Assembly: GCA_964342575.1 (NCBI GenBank)
Contig: CAYFGZ010000009.1
Location: forward strand, 1-55,195
Source: GCA-002701455 sp964342575
GTDB lineage: Bacteria > Pseudomonadota > Alphaproteobacteria > Thalassobaculales > Thalassobaculaceae
DNA length: 55,195 nucleotides
Reading direction: 5' to 3'
Shown here: positions 16,455-24,722 of the stretch, in pieces
Layout: each line of letters opens with the position of its first letter
Position numbering within the stretch: position 1 is the first letter of the stretch
The notes under the pieces: generated by a model
The model's database searches: none
What the model was told of the DNA's origin: nothing
Seen by the model: the letters and a program-made list of their open reading frames with translations, nothing else
Position numbers and translations under genes: made by a program

Positions 16455-17476
16455 TGACAAATATATCACCAAAAATAAATATCTCCCTGGAGGAAGCTAA
16501 GACACTAGCCTATGACATTTTTTCAGCAAATGATTGCTCGGAGGAAATGGCAGATGTCTTATCAGAAGTAGTAATGTTATGTGAAAGGGATGGCCCAGCT
16601 AGCCATGGCTTCTTTTCGATGTATAGTTACGTAAACAGTCTGCGAAATGGTATCTCGAATGGGAAAGCCATGCCCACGCTGGAATACGCTAGCCCGTCGG
16701 TTCTCAGAGTCGATGGGGACAACGGCTACAATCAACTTCCTATAAGTAAATTCAAAAAAGAATTAATTTCAGCCGCTCAAAAATCTGGGATTGCAACGCT
16801 TGCAATTCGAAACTCCCACCACATTGGTCCATTGCGTCACGACCTAGAGCCACTCGCTGAAGCTGGGTTGGTGGCGTTTTCATGCGTGGTTTCCAAAGCT
16901 CTTATGACTTCCTACTCGGGGACAAAGAAGGTTTTCGGGACTGATCCGATTGCCTTTGCTTGTCCCAGAACCGGGAAAGACCCAATTGTTTGGGATATGT
17001 CAACCAGCGCGATGAGTTTTATGGAAATAGAAGTTGCTTCGACAAGATCTGAGAAAATACCTCCAGATTCTGCCGTCGACAAACACGGCGCGCCTACTGT
17101 TAACTCTATCGAAGCCATTAATGGAGGGATGCTATTGCCATTTGCAAAACACAAAGGCTCGGCTATAGCATTTATGGTAGAATTGATGGCCGCCGGTTTG
17201 ACCGGAGGCCGCTTTGCATTCGAAAATAGCGACGCAGACAAACCAGATTTTGCAGGAGCTAATCGTGGTCAAACCATCATCGCGATGGCGCCCGAAGTGA
17301 TCCATGGAACCGGCTTTTTAGATCGGGTGGAAATTTTCCTGACTGCTTATAGAGATAGTACAGCGGAAAGAATACCAGGTGATGGGCGGCTTACACGGCG
17401 CAAAAATGCCGTTAAATCAGGAATTTTCCTTGATCCAGATTTATTAAAAACAGTCAAAAATTTTCTTAATAAATGA
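16451..17476 (+). CDS. Ldh2/malate dehydrogenase-family oxidoreductase
   Basis: A 341-aa NAD(P)-dependent enzyme of the Ldh_2 family (PF02615). Conserved blocks are ASHGFFSMYSYV, NSHHIGPLRH, WDMSTSAMSFMEI and LLPFAKHKGSAIAFMVELMAAG. The family includes sulfolactate dehydrogenase ComC, malate/lactate and ureidoglycolate dehydrogenases, and the piperideine/pyrroline-2-carboxylate reductases. The last group often carries the LLPFGGHKGSAL pattern, so an imino acid reductase role is an alternative. The ATG at 16451 overlaps the upstream stop by 4 bp. In context, a dehydrogenase making the 2-oxoacid for the TPP decarboxylase (as in sulfolactate to sulfopyruvate to sulfoacetaldehyde) is attractive, but no xsc-like gene was seen in the window. 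Confidence 0.87.
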   Translation: MMTNISPKINISLEEAKTLAYDIFSANDCSEEMADVLSEVVMLCERDGPASHGFFSMYSYVNSLRNGISNGKAMPTLEYASPSVLRVDGDNGYNQLPISKFKKELISAAQKSGIATLAIRNSHHIGPLRHDLEPLAEAGLVAFSCVVSKALMTSYSGTKKVFGTDPIAFACPRTGKDPIVWDMSTSAMSFMEIEVASTRSEKIPPDSAVDKHGAPTVNSIEAINGGMLLPFAKHKGSAIAFMVELMAAGLTGGRFAFENSDADKPDFAGANRGQTIIAMAPEVIHGTGFLDRVEIFLTAYRDSTAERIPGDGRLTRRKNAVKSGIFLDPDLLKTVKNFLNK

Positions 17477-17484
17477 CACTGTAA

Positions 17485-18480
17485 TTACAGCGAAATATTG
17501 ATCGCCTGACCAATCTTCGCCGAGTGGTATCCAGCTTCAATCACCCTCATTGCACGCTCTAGATCAGCCAATCCCGTCTCTATTGGACGCTTTAGTCTAC
17601 GGTCTTTGACGAATTTCCGTACATAACGACCATACAAAGGATCGGAGTCGAGCTGCATTTTTATTACTTCGACAGGTTTATTTGGTCTAACTATAGCCAC
17701 TCCATCTGGCCTCGATTGCACATAATGTCCTTTGCTCGATAAGCTAAACGAGTATTCTCGCTTAAGCGAACTCTCTGGAAAATTATAACCGGTTTGTATC
17801 GTCGCTTGCCCACCCTTTTTTGACGACATCATTAACGTCGCCGTATCTTCCACCAACTCGTTATGTTGGCTGTTATCGACTTGGGCAAAAACTATATCAG
17901 GTTGGTTGGGCATATATCGGAGTGCTAAATCAATAAAATGTGGTGCAAGATTGATTAAACAACCGCCACCAGCACTCCCTGGATCTAACATCCAATCGCA
18001 CAAAATTTTTGTGTAACGGCTTGGTGGCCCAGCATTGAAACGCCAAGATGAGGTCACAAACTGAGCGCCCTCCTCCCTAGACAAATATTCTAGCAAACTG
18101 TTTAGCGGTCCATACCGTTGAACCAAAGGGACGGAAACCTGCACATTCCTTTCTCCAGCAAGTTGGGCCATCTTTTCAACATCAATAGCTCTAGTTCCAG
18201 CGGGTTTTTCAATAGAAAACGGTATTCCTTTTGCGATAAGTGCCTCCCCTATTCTAGGCATCTCCCTGTGAACTCCAAACGCAAAAGCAGCATCAAATAG
18301 GCTTTCTTTAAGCAGAAAATCCCAGCTTTCATAGGCAGGGCATTTAAATAACTTAGAATATTTGAGCCTAATCTCCTCTTCTTTATCCGATAGTCCCACT
18401 ACATCAACACCCAGCTCAAGCAGGTCTTTGATATAGAGGGGGAAGTGCCAGTGGGAGACTTCTAGAAGGGCTATTTTCAT
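17485..18480 (-). CDS. Gfo/Idh/MocA family oxidoreductase
   Basis: A 331-aa NAD(P)-dependent oxidoreductase that usually acts on sugars, inositols or their derivatives. The N-terminus MKIALLEVSHWHFPLYI replaces the standard glycine-rich loop with a subfamily variant, and the EKP motif is at residues 91-93 (FSIEKPAG). The C-terminal alpha/beta sheet domain (GGGCLINLAPHFIDLAL) carries the usual His pair. The open frame runs to 18570, but the extension lacks motifs. Met at 18480 or 18492 is the likely start; neither has a clear Shine-Dalgarno site. It is convergent with the Ldh2-type gene (8-bp gap) and divergent from the hypothetical gene at 18564. Confidence 0.88.
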   Translation of the reverse strand: MKIALLEVSHWHFPLYIKDLLELGVDVVGLSDKEEEIRLKYSKLFKCPAYESWDFLLKESLFDAAFAFGVHREMPRIGEALIAKGIPFSIEKPAGTRAIDVEKMAQLAGERNVQVSVPLVQRYGPLNSLLEYLSREEGAQFVTSSWRFNAGPPSRYTKILCDWMLDPGSAGGGCLINLAPHFIDLALRYMPNQPDIVFAQVDNSQHNELVEDTATLMMSSKKGGQATIQTGYNFPESSLKREYSFSLSSKGHYVQSRPDGVAIVRPNKPVEVIKMQLDSDPLYGRYVRKFVKDRRLKRPIETGLADLERAMRVIEAGYHSAKIGQAINISL

Positions 18481-18563
18481 GCGAGTGTCCATTAACAAGG
18501 AGATTAAGGGTTGCCATAAATTACACATTAGTAAGTTCAAAACTAGCATGGAAGGAATGGATA

Positions 18564-19253
18564 ATGCCACTACTCGGAAAAGGCGTAGCCGCTATTTGGC
18601 ACAATGTAGATGCCCAATTTCAAGATGACTATAATCACTGGCACTGCTTTGAACACGTCCCCGAACGCGTTGGCATAGATGGATTTTTAAGGGGAAAACG
18701 CTACGTCGCAATTGATGGAAATCCTGAATTTTTTCACTTCTATGAAACAAAAGATGTAGGGACTTTGTCGTCAAATGCCTATCTGGACCGCCTTAATAAT
18801 CCCACCACTTGGACTCGTCGCATCGGCCCTAACATAAAAGACAACAACAGAACGTTGAGCAAAGTTATAAGTTCTCAAGGCAGAGGCTCTGGCGCGGCTA
18901 TCCTAACAGCACGACTTTCAGCAGATGAAACTCGCGAGTGTAATTTTTTTGACTGGTTTTCCAATACTATTTCTCCGCACTTAATCAAAACGCCGGGAAT
19001 CATCGCAGCCCATTTACTAAAAGCAGATAAATTAGCTAGTCAGACGGAAACTGAGGAAAAGGCCATGCGAGATAGACCGGATGAAATTGCCGACTGGATA
19101 ATCTTTGTTGAAGGCATTGAAGAAAGTCCCTTGAAAAACTTGTGGACAACCGATGTACTTTCAGAGGACTCTCTCCTAAAAAATGGAGCCAAAACTGCAG
19201 CTATAGGAACTTACCGACTACACTTCTGCTTATCTGCTCAAGATCTCCTATAA
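18564..19253 (+). CDS. Conserved hypothetical protein, possible ferredoxin-like fold
   Basis: A 229-aa protein that I do not assign to a named family. The N-terminal block NHWHCFEHVPERVGIDGFLRGKRY resembles the start of EthD/NIPSNAP-like dimeric alpha/beta-barrel proteins, where a small acid or dienelactone is bound. The pattern seems duplicated: a second half near FDWFSNTISPHLIKTPGIIAAHL could be a second copy of the same fold. There is no signal peptide and no membrane segment. The ATG at 18564 lies 83 bp from the divergent Gfo/Idh gene, which suggests a shared regulatory region. A small-molecule-binding or cofactor-independent enzyme role is only a guess. Confidence 0.6.
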   Translation: MPLLGKGVAAIWHNVDAQFQDDYNHWHCFEHVPERVGIDGFLRGKRYVAIDGNPEFFHFYETKDVGTLSSNAYLDRLNNPTTWTRRIGPNIKDNNRTLSKVISSQGRGSGAAILTARLSADETRECNFFDWFSNTISPHLIKTPGIIAAHLLKADKLASQTETEEKAMRDRPDEIADWIIFVEGIEESPLKNLWTTDVLSEDSLLKNGAKTAAIGTYRLHFCLSAQDLL

Positions 19254-19285
19254 ATGTCGTATTCGTCTCTGTATATTATAACTCT

Positions 19286-20392
19286 CTATTTTTCTTTTTT
19301 TGTCTTCTGTTCCTTTTCCCAGGCTTTCCTAGCGGCTTCTTTTTCCCGATGAACCTGGAGATAACTGGAAGCCATTCGGTCCCCATTCCATCTAGCTTTC
19401 GTCCACCATTCTATAGCCTTATCCAAGTCTTGCTTTACTCCAAACCCACCCGAATACATGAAGCCAAGCATCCCTTGTGAAAAGCCATCTTCCTTCTTGG
19501 CTCCTTTACGAAACCATCTGACGGCCTCCTCCATGTCACCTTGGTTTTGGAAAATTTGCCCCATCGTTCCATATGCTCGGACTATACCCGCATCGATAGC
19601 AAGTTCTGCATATTGAATAGCTTTTTGTTCATTCCGCGGAACTATATTTCCCTGATTGTATAGAAGGCTCAGAAATATTAGCGCCTGGGGATTCTTAGCT
19701 TCGTGGGCGGCCCTCTGCAATAAAGCTATCCCTTTTTGAGCTTGATCACTCCCGGGCTTACTTTTCCGTAGTCCAAGAATTTTCATAGCATAAGTGATCA
19801 TGGCCGAGCCATTGCCCTTATCAATCAACTCTTGCAACACACGCTTGGCACGTTTTGGATTCTCAGGACCAACCCCACCAGACAAAAATTCCAGAGCTGC
19901 CTTTATGCGTGCGGGTACATGATCTGTTTTAAGTGTTTTGATTAATAACATCCATGCGCCTTCTGAATCTTTCTCGAAATACTCCCCGCGCCCCATATAG
20001 CGAGCCACCATCACCATAGCAGGCGGATAACCGAGTTCTGAGGCTCGGTTTATCAACTTTACTCCCTCTTGTTTTTTTTCAGCCGCGAATAGCGCATAAG
20101 CTGCCTTTATTAACACACTTCCATCAGTGGGGTTAGCTTTGCGGGCAAGCTCACAGGCTGAATTCGCTTCGGCCACTGCCCTTTGTACTTTATTTTTTTC
20201 ATCTTTAGGCGCCCGGGCGTCTGTCGCTCGTATCCAAAGTCGCGCTTGTTCCAATTTTTTTTCGCAATTACTATTTAGCTTGTCATCAGCAGCAACAGAA
20301 CTAGCTATTATTGATGAAAGAACTATGCACAAAAACCCTATGTAGGACAGAATGACGCAGATCGTTTGCTTCTTAATAAAATTTAATTTCAT
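19286..20392 (-). CDS. Secreted Sel1-repeat (TPR-like) protein
   Basis: A 368-aa protein with an N-terminal signal peptide (MKLNFIKKQ, then a hydrophobic stretch, cleavage probably after SSVAA) and a series of Sel1-like repeats. At least five repeats are visible, for example GVKLINRASELGYPPAMVMV, AIQYAELAIDAGIVRAYGTM, AVRWFRKGAKKEDGFSQGML and AIEWWTKARWNGDRMASSYL. Sel1 repeats form alpha-solenoids that hold other proteins, often at the envelope. The C-terminus is a charged coil (KEAARKAWEKEQKTKKEK). The frame is open to 20491, but the Met at 20392 starts the signal peptide. The partner is unknown. Confidence 0.88.
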   Translation of the reverse strand: MKLNFIKKQTICVILSYIGFLCIVLSSIIASSVAADDKLNSNCEKKLEQARLWIRATDARAPKDEKNKVQRAVAEANSACELARKANPTDGSVLIKAAYALFAAEKKQEGVKLINRASELGYPPAMVMVARYMGRGEYFEKDSEGAWMLLIKTLKTDHVPARIKAALEFLSGGVGPENPKRAKRVLQELIDKGNGSAMITYAMKILGLRKSKPGSDQAQKGIALLQRAAHEAKNPQALIFLSLLYNQGNIVPRNEQKAIQYAELAIDAGIVRAYGTMGQIFQNQGDMEEAVRWFRKGAKKEDGFSQGMLGFMYSGGFGVKQDLDKAIEWWTKARWNGDRMASSYLQVHREKEAARKAWEKEQKTKKEK

Positions 20393-20553
20393 TGTGTCCC
20401 CATTTATCAGAGTTTTACCGTTGCGGGTGTGCATGTCCCAATTCTTTCGTCCTACCTTTTCCGCTTTATAAGAAATATCCGGTCGATGCACCGCTTTATC
20501 TTAAGTTATTTATAGCATAATCTAACCGCAATAACCGTAAGGAGCTACCGTAA

Positions 20554-21681
20554 ATGTCTCAAAAGCGTCTTCCCGCTGTATTCATGCGTGGAGGTTCCTC
20601 AAAGGGTGTATTTTTTCATGCATCCGACCTCCCCGACAATCGAGAATCCCGTGATAAAATTTTCCTATCAGTCCTGGGTAGCCCGGACCCTTACGGACGG
20701 CAATTGAATGGTATGGGAGGCGGCATCTCTTCTCTATCTAAAGCTGTAGTAATAAACCCATCATCCAGAACCGATGCTGATATTGATTACACTTTTGCAC
20801 AAATTGCAGTGCGTGATGAAATAGTTGATTATTCATCCAACTGTGGAAACCTCTCCTCAGCGGTGGGACCATTTTCGATTGATACTGGATTAATTGAAGC
20901 AGATGGAGAGTATAAGGAAATTATAATTTATAACACTAATTCAAATAAACTCATCCGATCTAGAGTACCGGTAATAGGCGGCTGTGCCAAAGTAAGCGGT
21001 GCCTTCAGCATCCCCGGAGTCAGCGGCACAGGTTCTAAAATTCAACTCGACTTCCTAGATCCAGGAGGGACAACAACCGGCGCCCTGCTCCCATCGGGAA
21101 ATGCTAGCGACACATTACGTTTGCACAACCACGGGGAATTCGAAGTTTCCCTAGTTGACTCGAGTGTCCCTTGCGTCTTCGTCGCCGCTGAACGGTTAGG
21201 CTTGACGGGCGGAGAAAGCATTGAAGAACTCGAAAGTTCTCATACAATAATGACCGTAGTAGAACAAATTCGCGTTGCTGCAGGAGTAAAGATGGGTTTA
21301 GGGAAATCAACCGAGAAAATTCCACCCACAATTCCCAAGGTTGGTATTGTTGCTCAGCCACTCAGCTACCTAACCCTAGCGGGAACCCCAATTGATGCAA
21401 CCAAAGCGAGCTTAACAACCCGCATTTGGTCGATGGGGCAAGTACACAGGGTACTCCCTCTCACCGGCGCTATGTGCCTGGCTACCGCCTGCCGAATTCC
21501 AGGTACCATTTGCCAGAAATTGTCACGTTTTAACGACTCAGGAATAAAACTGGCAAACCCGTCTGGTATTTTGCCTTTGGATGCCGAAGTTGATATTCAA
21601 GGCGAAACCATTACAGCTCGACATGTAACCGCATACAGGACCGCCAGAACGTTAATGGAGGGTCACATTCTTATACCCTAA
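20554..21681 (+). CDS. PrpF-family isomerase/tautomerase
   Basis: A 375-aa protein of the PrpF family, with the two-lobed diaminopimelate-epimerase fold. Members isomerise 2-methyl-aconitate or tautomerise 4-oxalomesaconate (GalD). The opening MRGGSSKGVFF, the block GMGGGISSLSKA with Lys63, and SSNCGNLSSAVGPF with Cys97 fit the family active site. The ATG has an AAGGAG site 9 bp upstream. It heads a plus-strand series with a KDPG aldolase-like gene, an LLM flavoenzyme and a class II aldolase. No prpC, prpD or prpB lies in the window, so the 2-methylcitrate cycle is not supported, and an aromatic or sugar-acid route is as likely. Confidence 0.9.
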   Translation: MSQKRLPAVFMRGGSSKGVFFHASDLPDNRESRDKIFLSVLGSPDPYGRQLNGMGGGISSLSKAVVINPSSRTDADIDYTFAQIAVRDEIVDYSSNCGNLSSAVGPFSIDTGLIEADGEYKEIIIYNTNSNKLIRSRVPVIGGCAKVSGAFSIPGVSGTGSKIQLDFLDPGGTTTGALLPSGNASDTLRLHNHGEFEVSLVDSSVPCVFVAAERLGLTGGESIEELESSHTIMTVVEQIRVAAGVKMGLGKSTEKIPPTIPKVGIVAQPLSYLTLAGTPIDATKASLTTRIWSMGQVHRVLPLTGAMCLATACRIPGTICQKLSRFNDSGIKLANPSGILPLDAEVDIQGETITARHVTAYRTARTLMEGHILIP

Positions 21682-21727
21682 GAGGAATAGGGTTCTAGCA
21701 ATTTTTTGTGGAGAAGAAGAGTTTTAA

Positions 21728-22345
21728 ATGAAGATAGATGAAATTTTAAATCGCGGGCCAATTATCCCTGTTTTGACGATCGAAAATCTAGAAGATGCTA
21801 TCCCATTAAGTGAAGCACTTTTTAAAGGTGGGCTCACTGTTCTAGAAATTACACTTCGCACCAAATTTGCCTTAGCTGCCGTGGAGAGAATTGCTCGTTC
21901 TTTTCCTGCGGCCTGTGTTGGCGTTGGAACCCTCTTGGATTCTGAAGACTTTGTGCGAGCAAAAAACGTCGGGGCGTCTTTCGCTGTTTCTCCAGGCATG
22001 AGCTTAGATCTTGTAGAGCAGGCAGCATTAGATGATCTTCCGTACTTGCCCGGCATTCAAACTAGTTCTGAAGCTATGATGGCTTATAGAACTGGGTTAA
22101 GATCTCTTAAGTTTTTTCCAGCTAAGGCCGCAGGGGGAATATATGGTCTCAAACAACTCGCTCCCCTCTACCCTGGGTTGATGTTCTGTCCTACGGGAGG
22201 GATTGGTTTTTCCGAAGCTCCCGACTATCTTAAAGAAGAAAATGTCGCGTGCGTCGGCGGCAGCTTTGCATCACCCCCGGACTTGATAAAAGCACAAGAT
22301 TGGAATGGAATAACCGCCATGGCAGAAAAAGCGATGAAACTTTAA
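21728..22345 (+). CDS. KDPG/KHG-type aldolase
   Basis: A 205-aa class I aldolase of the Eda family, which splits 2-keto-3-deoxy-6-phosphogluconate (or 4-hydroxy-2-oxoglutarate) to pyruvate and an aldehyde. The catalytic Glu40 lies in LEITLRT, Arg44 follows, and the Schiff-base lysine is Lys128 in LKFFPA. GVGTLL and the C-terminal FCPTGGI give the standard TIM-barrel phosphate region. The length matches the family. It is encoded 46 bp after the PrpF-like gene, and no edd or zwf is present nearby, so it may act on a different 2-keto-3-deoxy acid than in the Entner-Doudoroff pathway. Confidence 0.92.
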   Translation: MKIDEILNRGPIIPVLTIENLEDAIPLSEALFKGGLTVLEITLRTKFALAAVERIARSFPAACVGVGTLLDSEDFVRAKNVGASFAVSPGMSLDLVEQAALDDLPYLPGIQTSSEAMMAYRTGLRSLKFFPAKAAGGIYGLKQLAPLYPGLMFCPTGGIGFSEAPDYLKEENVACVGGSFASPPDLIKAQDWNGITAMAEKAMKL

Positions 22346-22378
22346 TTAGGCAAAACCGATAAAAGGGAACTTTTTTAA

Positions 22379-23383
22379 GTGTTGCGACTCTCAGTATTAG
22401 ACCAATCCATAGCCGTCTCGGGCCGTCCCCAAAGCGCTGCGATAAGGGAAACTATTTCTTTGGCGGAACACTGCGAAGAACTTGGATACCAAAGATACTG
22501 GGTTTCTGAGCATCATAATCACCCAGCGATTGTTGGAACAGCGCCAGAGATTCTAATAGCAGCAATCGCTTCAAAAACAAAACGTATCCGTGTTGGCAGT
22601 GCCGGGGTTATGCTTCCGCACTACTCCCCATTTAAGGTAGCTGAACAATTTAGAGTGCTTGATGCATTGGCCCCCGGCCGAATCGACCTTGGGTTGGGCC
22701 GAGCTCCTGGTTCGGATGGGCTCACAGCATTTGCCCTAAACCCTAACGCTGCTGAACGTCCTAACCAGTTTCCCAACGATGTAATGGATCTTGATGCGTG
22801 GTTGCACGGAGAGGAACTTCAAGACGGACACACGTTTTCCCAGCTAAAGGCTCAACCAATGGGAGAAACTGCTCCAGAAATTTGGATATTAGGAAGTAGT
22901 TCATTTGGAGCGCAAGTAGCAGCTCACTTTGGATTACCCTACGCCTTCGCATGGTTTTTTACAGACGGGCAAGGAGGAAAGCAGGCGCTAGATATTTATC
23001 GCGAGTACTATAAGCCAAGTGCACGCCATAATAAGCCCAACCCGGCCATTTGCATTTGGGCTTTAGCCGCAGAAACTCACGAAGAAGCGCAGCATCATTT
23101 CAGTTCCAGAGCCCGTTGGCAGCTTTTTCGCGACCGCGGGTTACATCTCACTTTTGAAACGCCAGAAGCTTCTTTGGCAGCCGAATACGATGATGGGGAA
23201 ATGGCGAGGATCGAAGAATTGCGAAAAAAAACATTTGTCGGAACAGGCCCGGAAGTTGCCGAACGGATTAGTAATTTGGCTGAGGAATTAAACATTCAGG
23301 AAGTTGCTATTGTTACCTGGGCTCATAGCGAAGAAGCGAGGCGCAACAGCTATTCGGAAATTGCAAAGGCCTTTGGGTTATAA
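22379..23383 (+). CDS. LLM class flavin-dependent oxidoreductase
   Basis: A 334-aa luciferase-like monooxygenase with a flavin-binding TIM barrel. GYQRYWVSEHHNHPAIVGTAPEI is a marker block of the MsnO8-type subgroup; shorter cores are WVSEHHN and the GRIDLGLGRAPGSD loop. It uses reduced FMN, or possibly F420, to act on an unknown substrate. The start is GTG at 22379, 10 bp after AGGGA, with TTG at 22382 as the only close alternative. It lies 34 bp after the aldolase gene and should be cotranscribed. No matching flavin reductase gene lies beside it. Confidence 0.9.
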   Translation: MLRLSVLDQSIAVSGRPQSAAIRETISLAEHCEELGYQRYWVSEHHNHPAIVGTAPEILIAAIASKTKRIRVGSAGVMLPHYSPFKVAEQFRVLDALAPGRIDLGLGRAPGSDGLTAFALNPNAAERPNQFPNDVMDLDAWLHGEELQDGHTFSQLKAQPMGETAPEIWILGSSSFGAQVAAHFGLPYAFAWFFTDGQGGKQALDIYREYYKPSARHNKPNPAICIWALAAETHEEAQHHFSSRARWQLFRDRGLHLTFETPEASLAAEYDDGEMARIEELRKKTFVGTGPEVAERISNLAEELNIQEVAIVTWAHSEEARRNSYSEIAKAFGL

Positions 23384-23482
23384 GAAAAGTTTATCCTGCT
23401 TGTATTATTTCTATGAAATTCTTGACCTTGAAAGTAATCAGTTTGAAACTCTGAAGTGCATAGGCAATCTCGGGAGACTAAA

Positions 23483-24265
23483 ATGAATGAATTATCTGCC
23501 AAACCACAAGCGCAGGGATATACAGATGAGCAATGGCAAGCACGAGTCGATCTAGCAGCAGCTCATCGTTGTGCGGTAATGCACGATCTGCACGAAGGAA
23601 TTTTTAATCATTTAACGCTTCGTGTTCCTGGTCACAACGACCGCTACTATCAAATACCATTCGGTCTTCATTGGTCTGAAGTAAATGCCAGCTGTTTTAT
23701 GGAAGTTGATTACGACGGAGTAGTCCAGGTAGGTGACGGCATCGTGGAAAGATCAGCCTATTGTATTCATGCGCCAATGCATAAAAAAATGAAGAGCGCT
23801 AATGCCGTTTTCCATACCCACATGCCTTACGCTAGTGCCCTCACGCGATTAGAGGACCAGCAGATACAACCCATCGGACAGACTGAGCTGGGAACTCAAA
23901 TGCGAACTGGGTACGACGAGTCCTATGACGGACCGGGTCTTGATCCCGCGGAAGGCGAAAGATTGGCAAAGGCATGTGGAAATAACACTGTGATGCTAAT
24001 GGCCAACCATGGTGCGCTGACATTGGGAGATACCGTCGCGGAAGCATATGATCGGTTGTATTATTTAGAGCGAGTTGCCCAAGTTCAATTATACGCTATG
24101 TGGACTGGCCGCCCGCTTCGAAAACTTCCCGAACCCGTCATCGAGAAAACCTACAAAACGTATGGAGATAATAAAATATTGTACGGTGGCCGCAAGAATG
24201 CTGAGTGGCACTTCGATGCATTAAAGAGAATTCTTGATCGTAAAGAACCTGATTACGCGCATTGA
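23483..24265 (+). CDS. Class II aldolase/adducin family protein
   Basis: A 260-aa protein of the zinc class II aldolase family (fuculose-phosphate aldolase, ribulose-phosphate epimerase, adducin head). The metal His pair is His111 and His113 (FHTHMPYASAL), and a third ligand lies in MANHGAL. Acidic Glu38 occurs in HDLHEGIFNHLTLR. The frame opens at 23456, but the ATG at 23483 is preceded by GGGAG and matches family starts. It ends the plus-strand series begun by the PrpF-like gene. The sequence without a phosphate-binding specificity loop does not tell which sugar acid or ketose is split; some relatives act on unphosphorylated substrates. Confidence 0.9.
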   Translation: MNELSAKPQAQGYTDEQWQARVDLAAAHRCAVMHDLHEGIFNHLTLRVPGHNDRYYQIPFGLHWSEVNASCFMEVDYDGVVQVGDGIVERSAYCIHAPMHKKMKSANAVFHTHMPYASALTRLEDQQIQPIGQTELGTQMRTGYDESYDGPGLDPAEGERLAKACGNNTVMLMANHGALTLGDTVAEAYDRLYYLERVAQVQLYAMWTGRPLRKLPEPVIEKTYKTYGDNKILYGGRKNAEWHFDALKRILDRKEPDYAH

Positions 24266-24374
24266 TTCACAGAAATACTTCCGACCGATCAAGTTAGTAA
24301 GAGAACTTCTATCGAAAGTAATTCCGACTGTATAATAGAGTCAGTTTGGAAAATTATTCAAAAAAACTGGTCAT

Positions 24375-24722
24375 TTAGTTATCACCAGAGAATTCATTTC
24401 GACCGGCTGAGGGCAGCTCTATAGCTAACATGATATTACTGTGTGCTTTTCCATGAATGTCTTGTGCCAGGGACGTGGTCACGCCGCCAGCTAGCGCCTT
24501 TTCAATCACAAAGTTAAAGGCCTTGAGTTTAGGTAATTCAAATCGTCTAACCGGTCCTTTGGCGATATGAGAGAAGGCCGCAAACACCCTTTCCTCCGTA
24601 AGTGTTTCCCGGAGAAAAGCCCAGTCGGTATCCTCGTATGCAATCACCGAAATGTTACTTGTATTACCCTTGTCGCCCGCCCTGCAATGCGCCAAATCGT
24701 AAACTCTAATTAACCCTTTCAC
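24375..24722 (-). CDS. AtuA C-terminal ferredoxin-fold domain protein
   Basis: A 115-aa protein equal to the detached C-terminal domain of AtuA-type proteins (DUF4387/AtuA-like ferredoxin-fold). VYDLAHCRAGDKGNTSNISVIAYE and, at the end, DIHGKAHSNIMLAIEL give the family signature; shorter cores are AHCRAGDKGN and DIHGKAHS. In many bacteria this domain is fused to the end of AtuA, giving a protein of about 590 aa. Here it is a separate gene with a GTG start at 24722 that overlaps the AtuA stop by 4 bp (GTGA), so the two are surely translated together and probably assemble. It is the last gene of the operon. The molecular role of the domain is unknown. Confidence 0.88.
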   Translation of the reverse strand: MKGLIRVYDLAHCRAGDKGNTSNISVIAYEDTDWAFLRETLTEERVFAAFSHIAKGPVRRFELPKLKAFNFVIEKALAGGVTTSLAQDIHGKAHSNIMLAIELPSAGRNEFSGDN

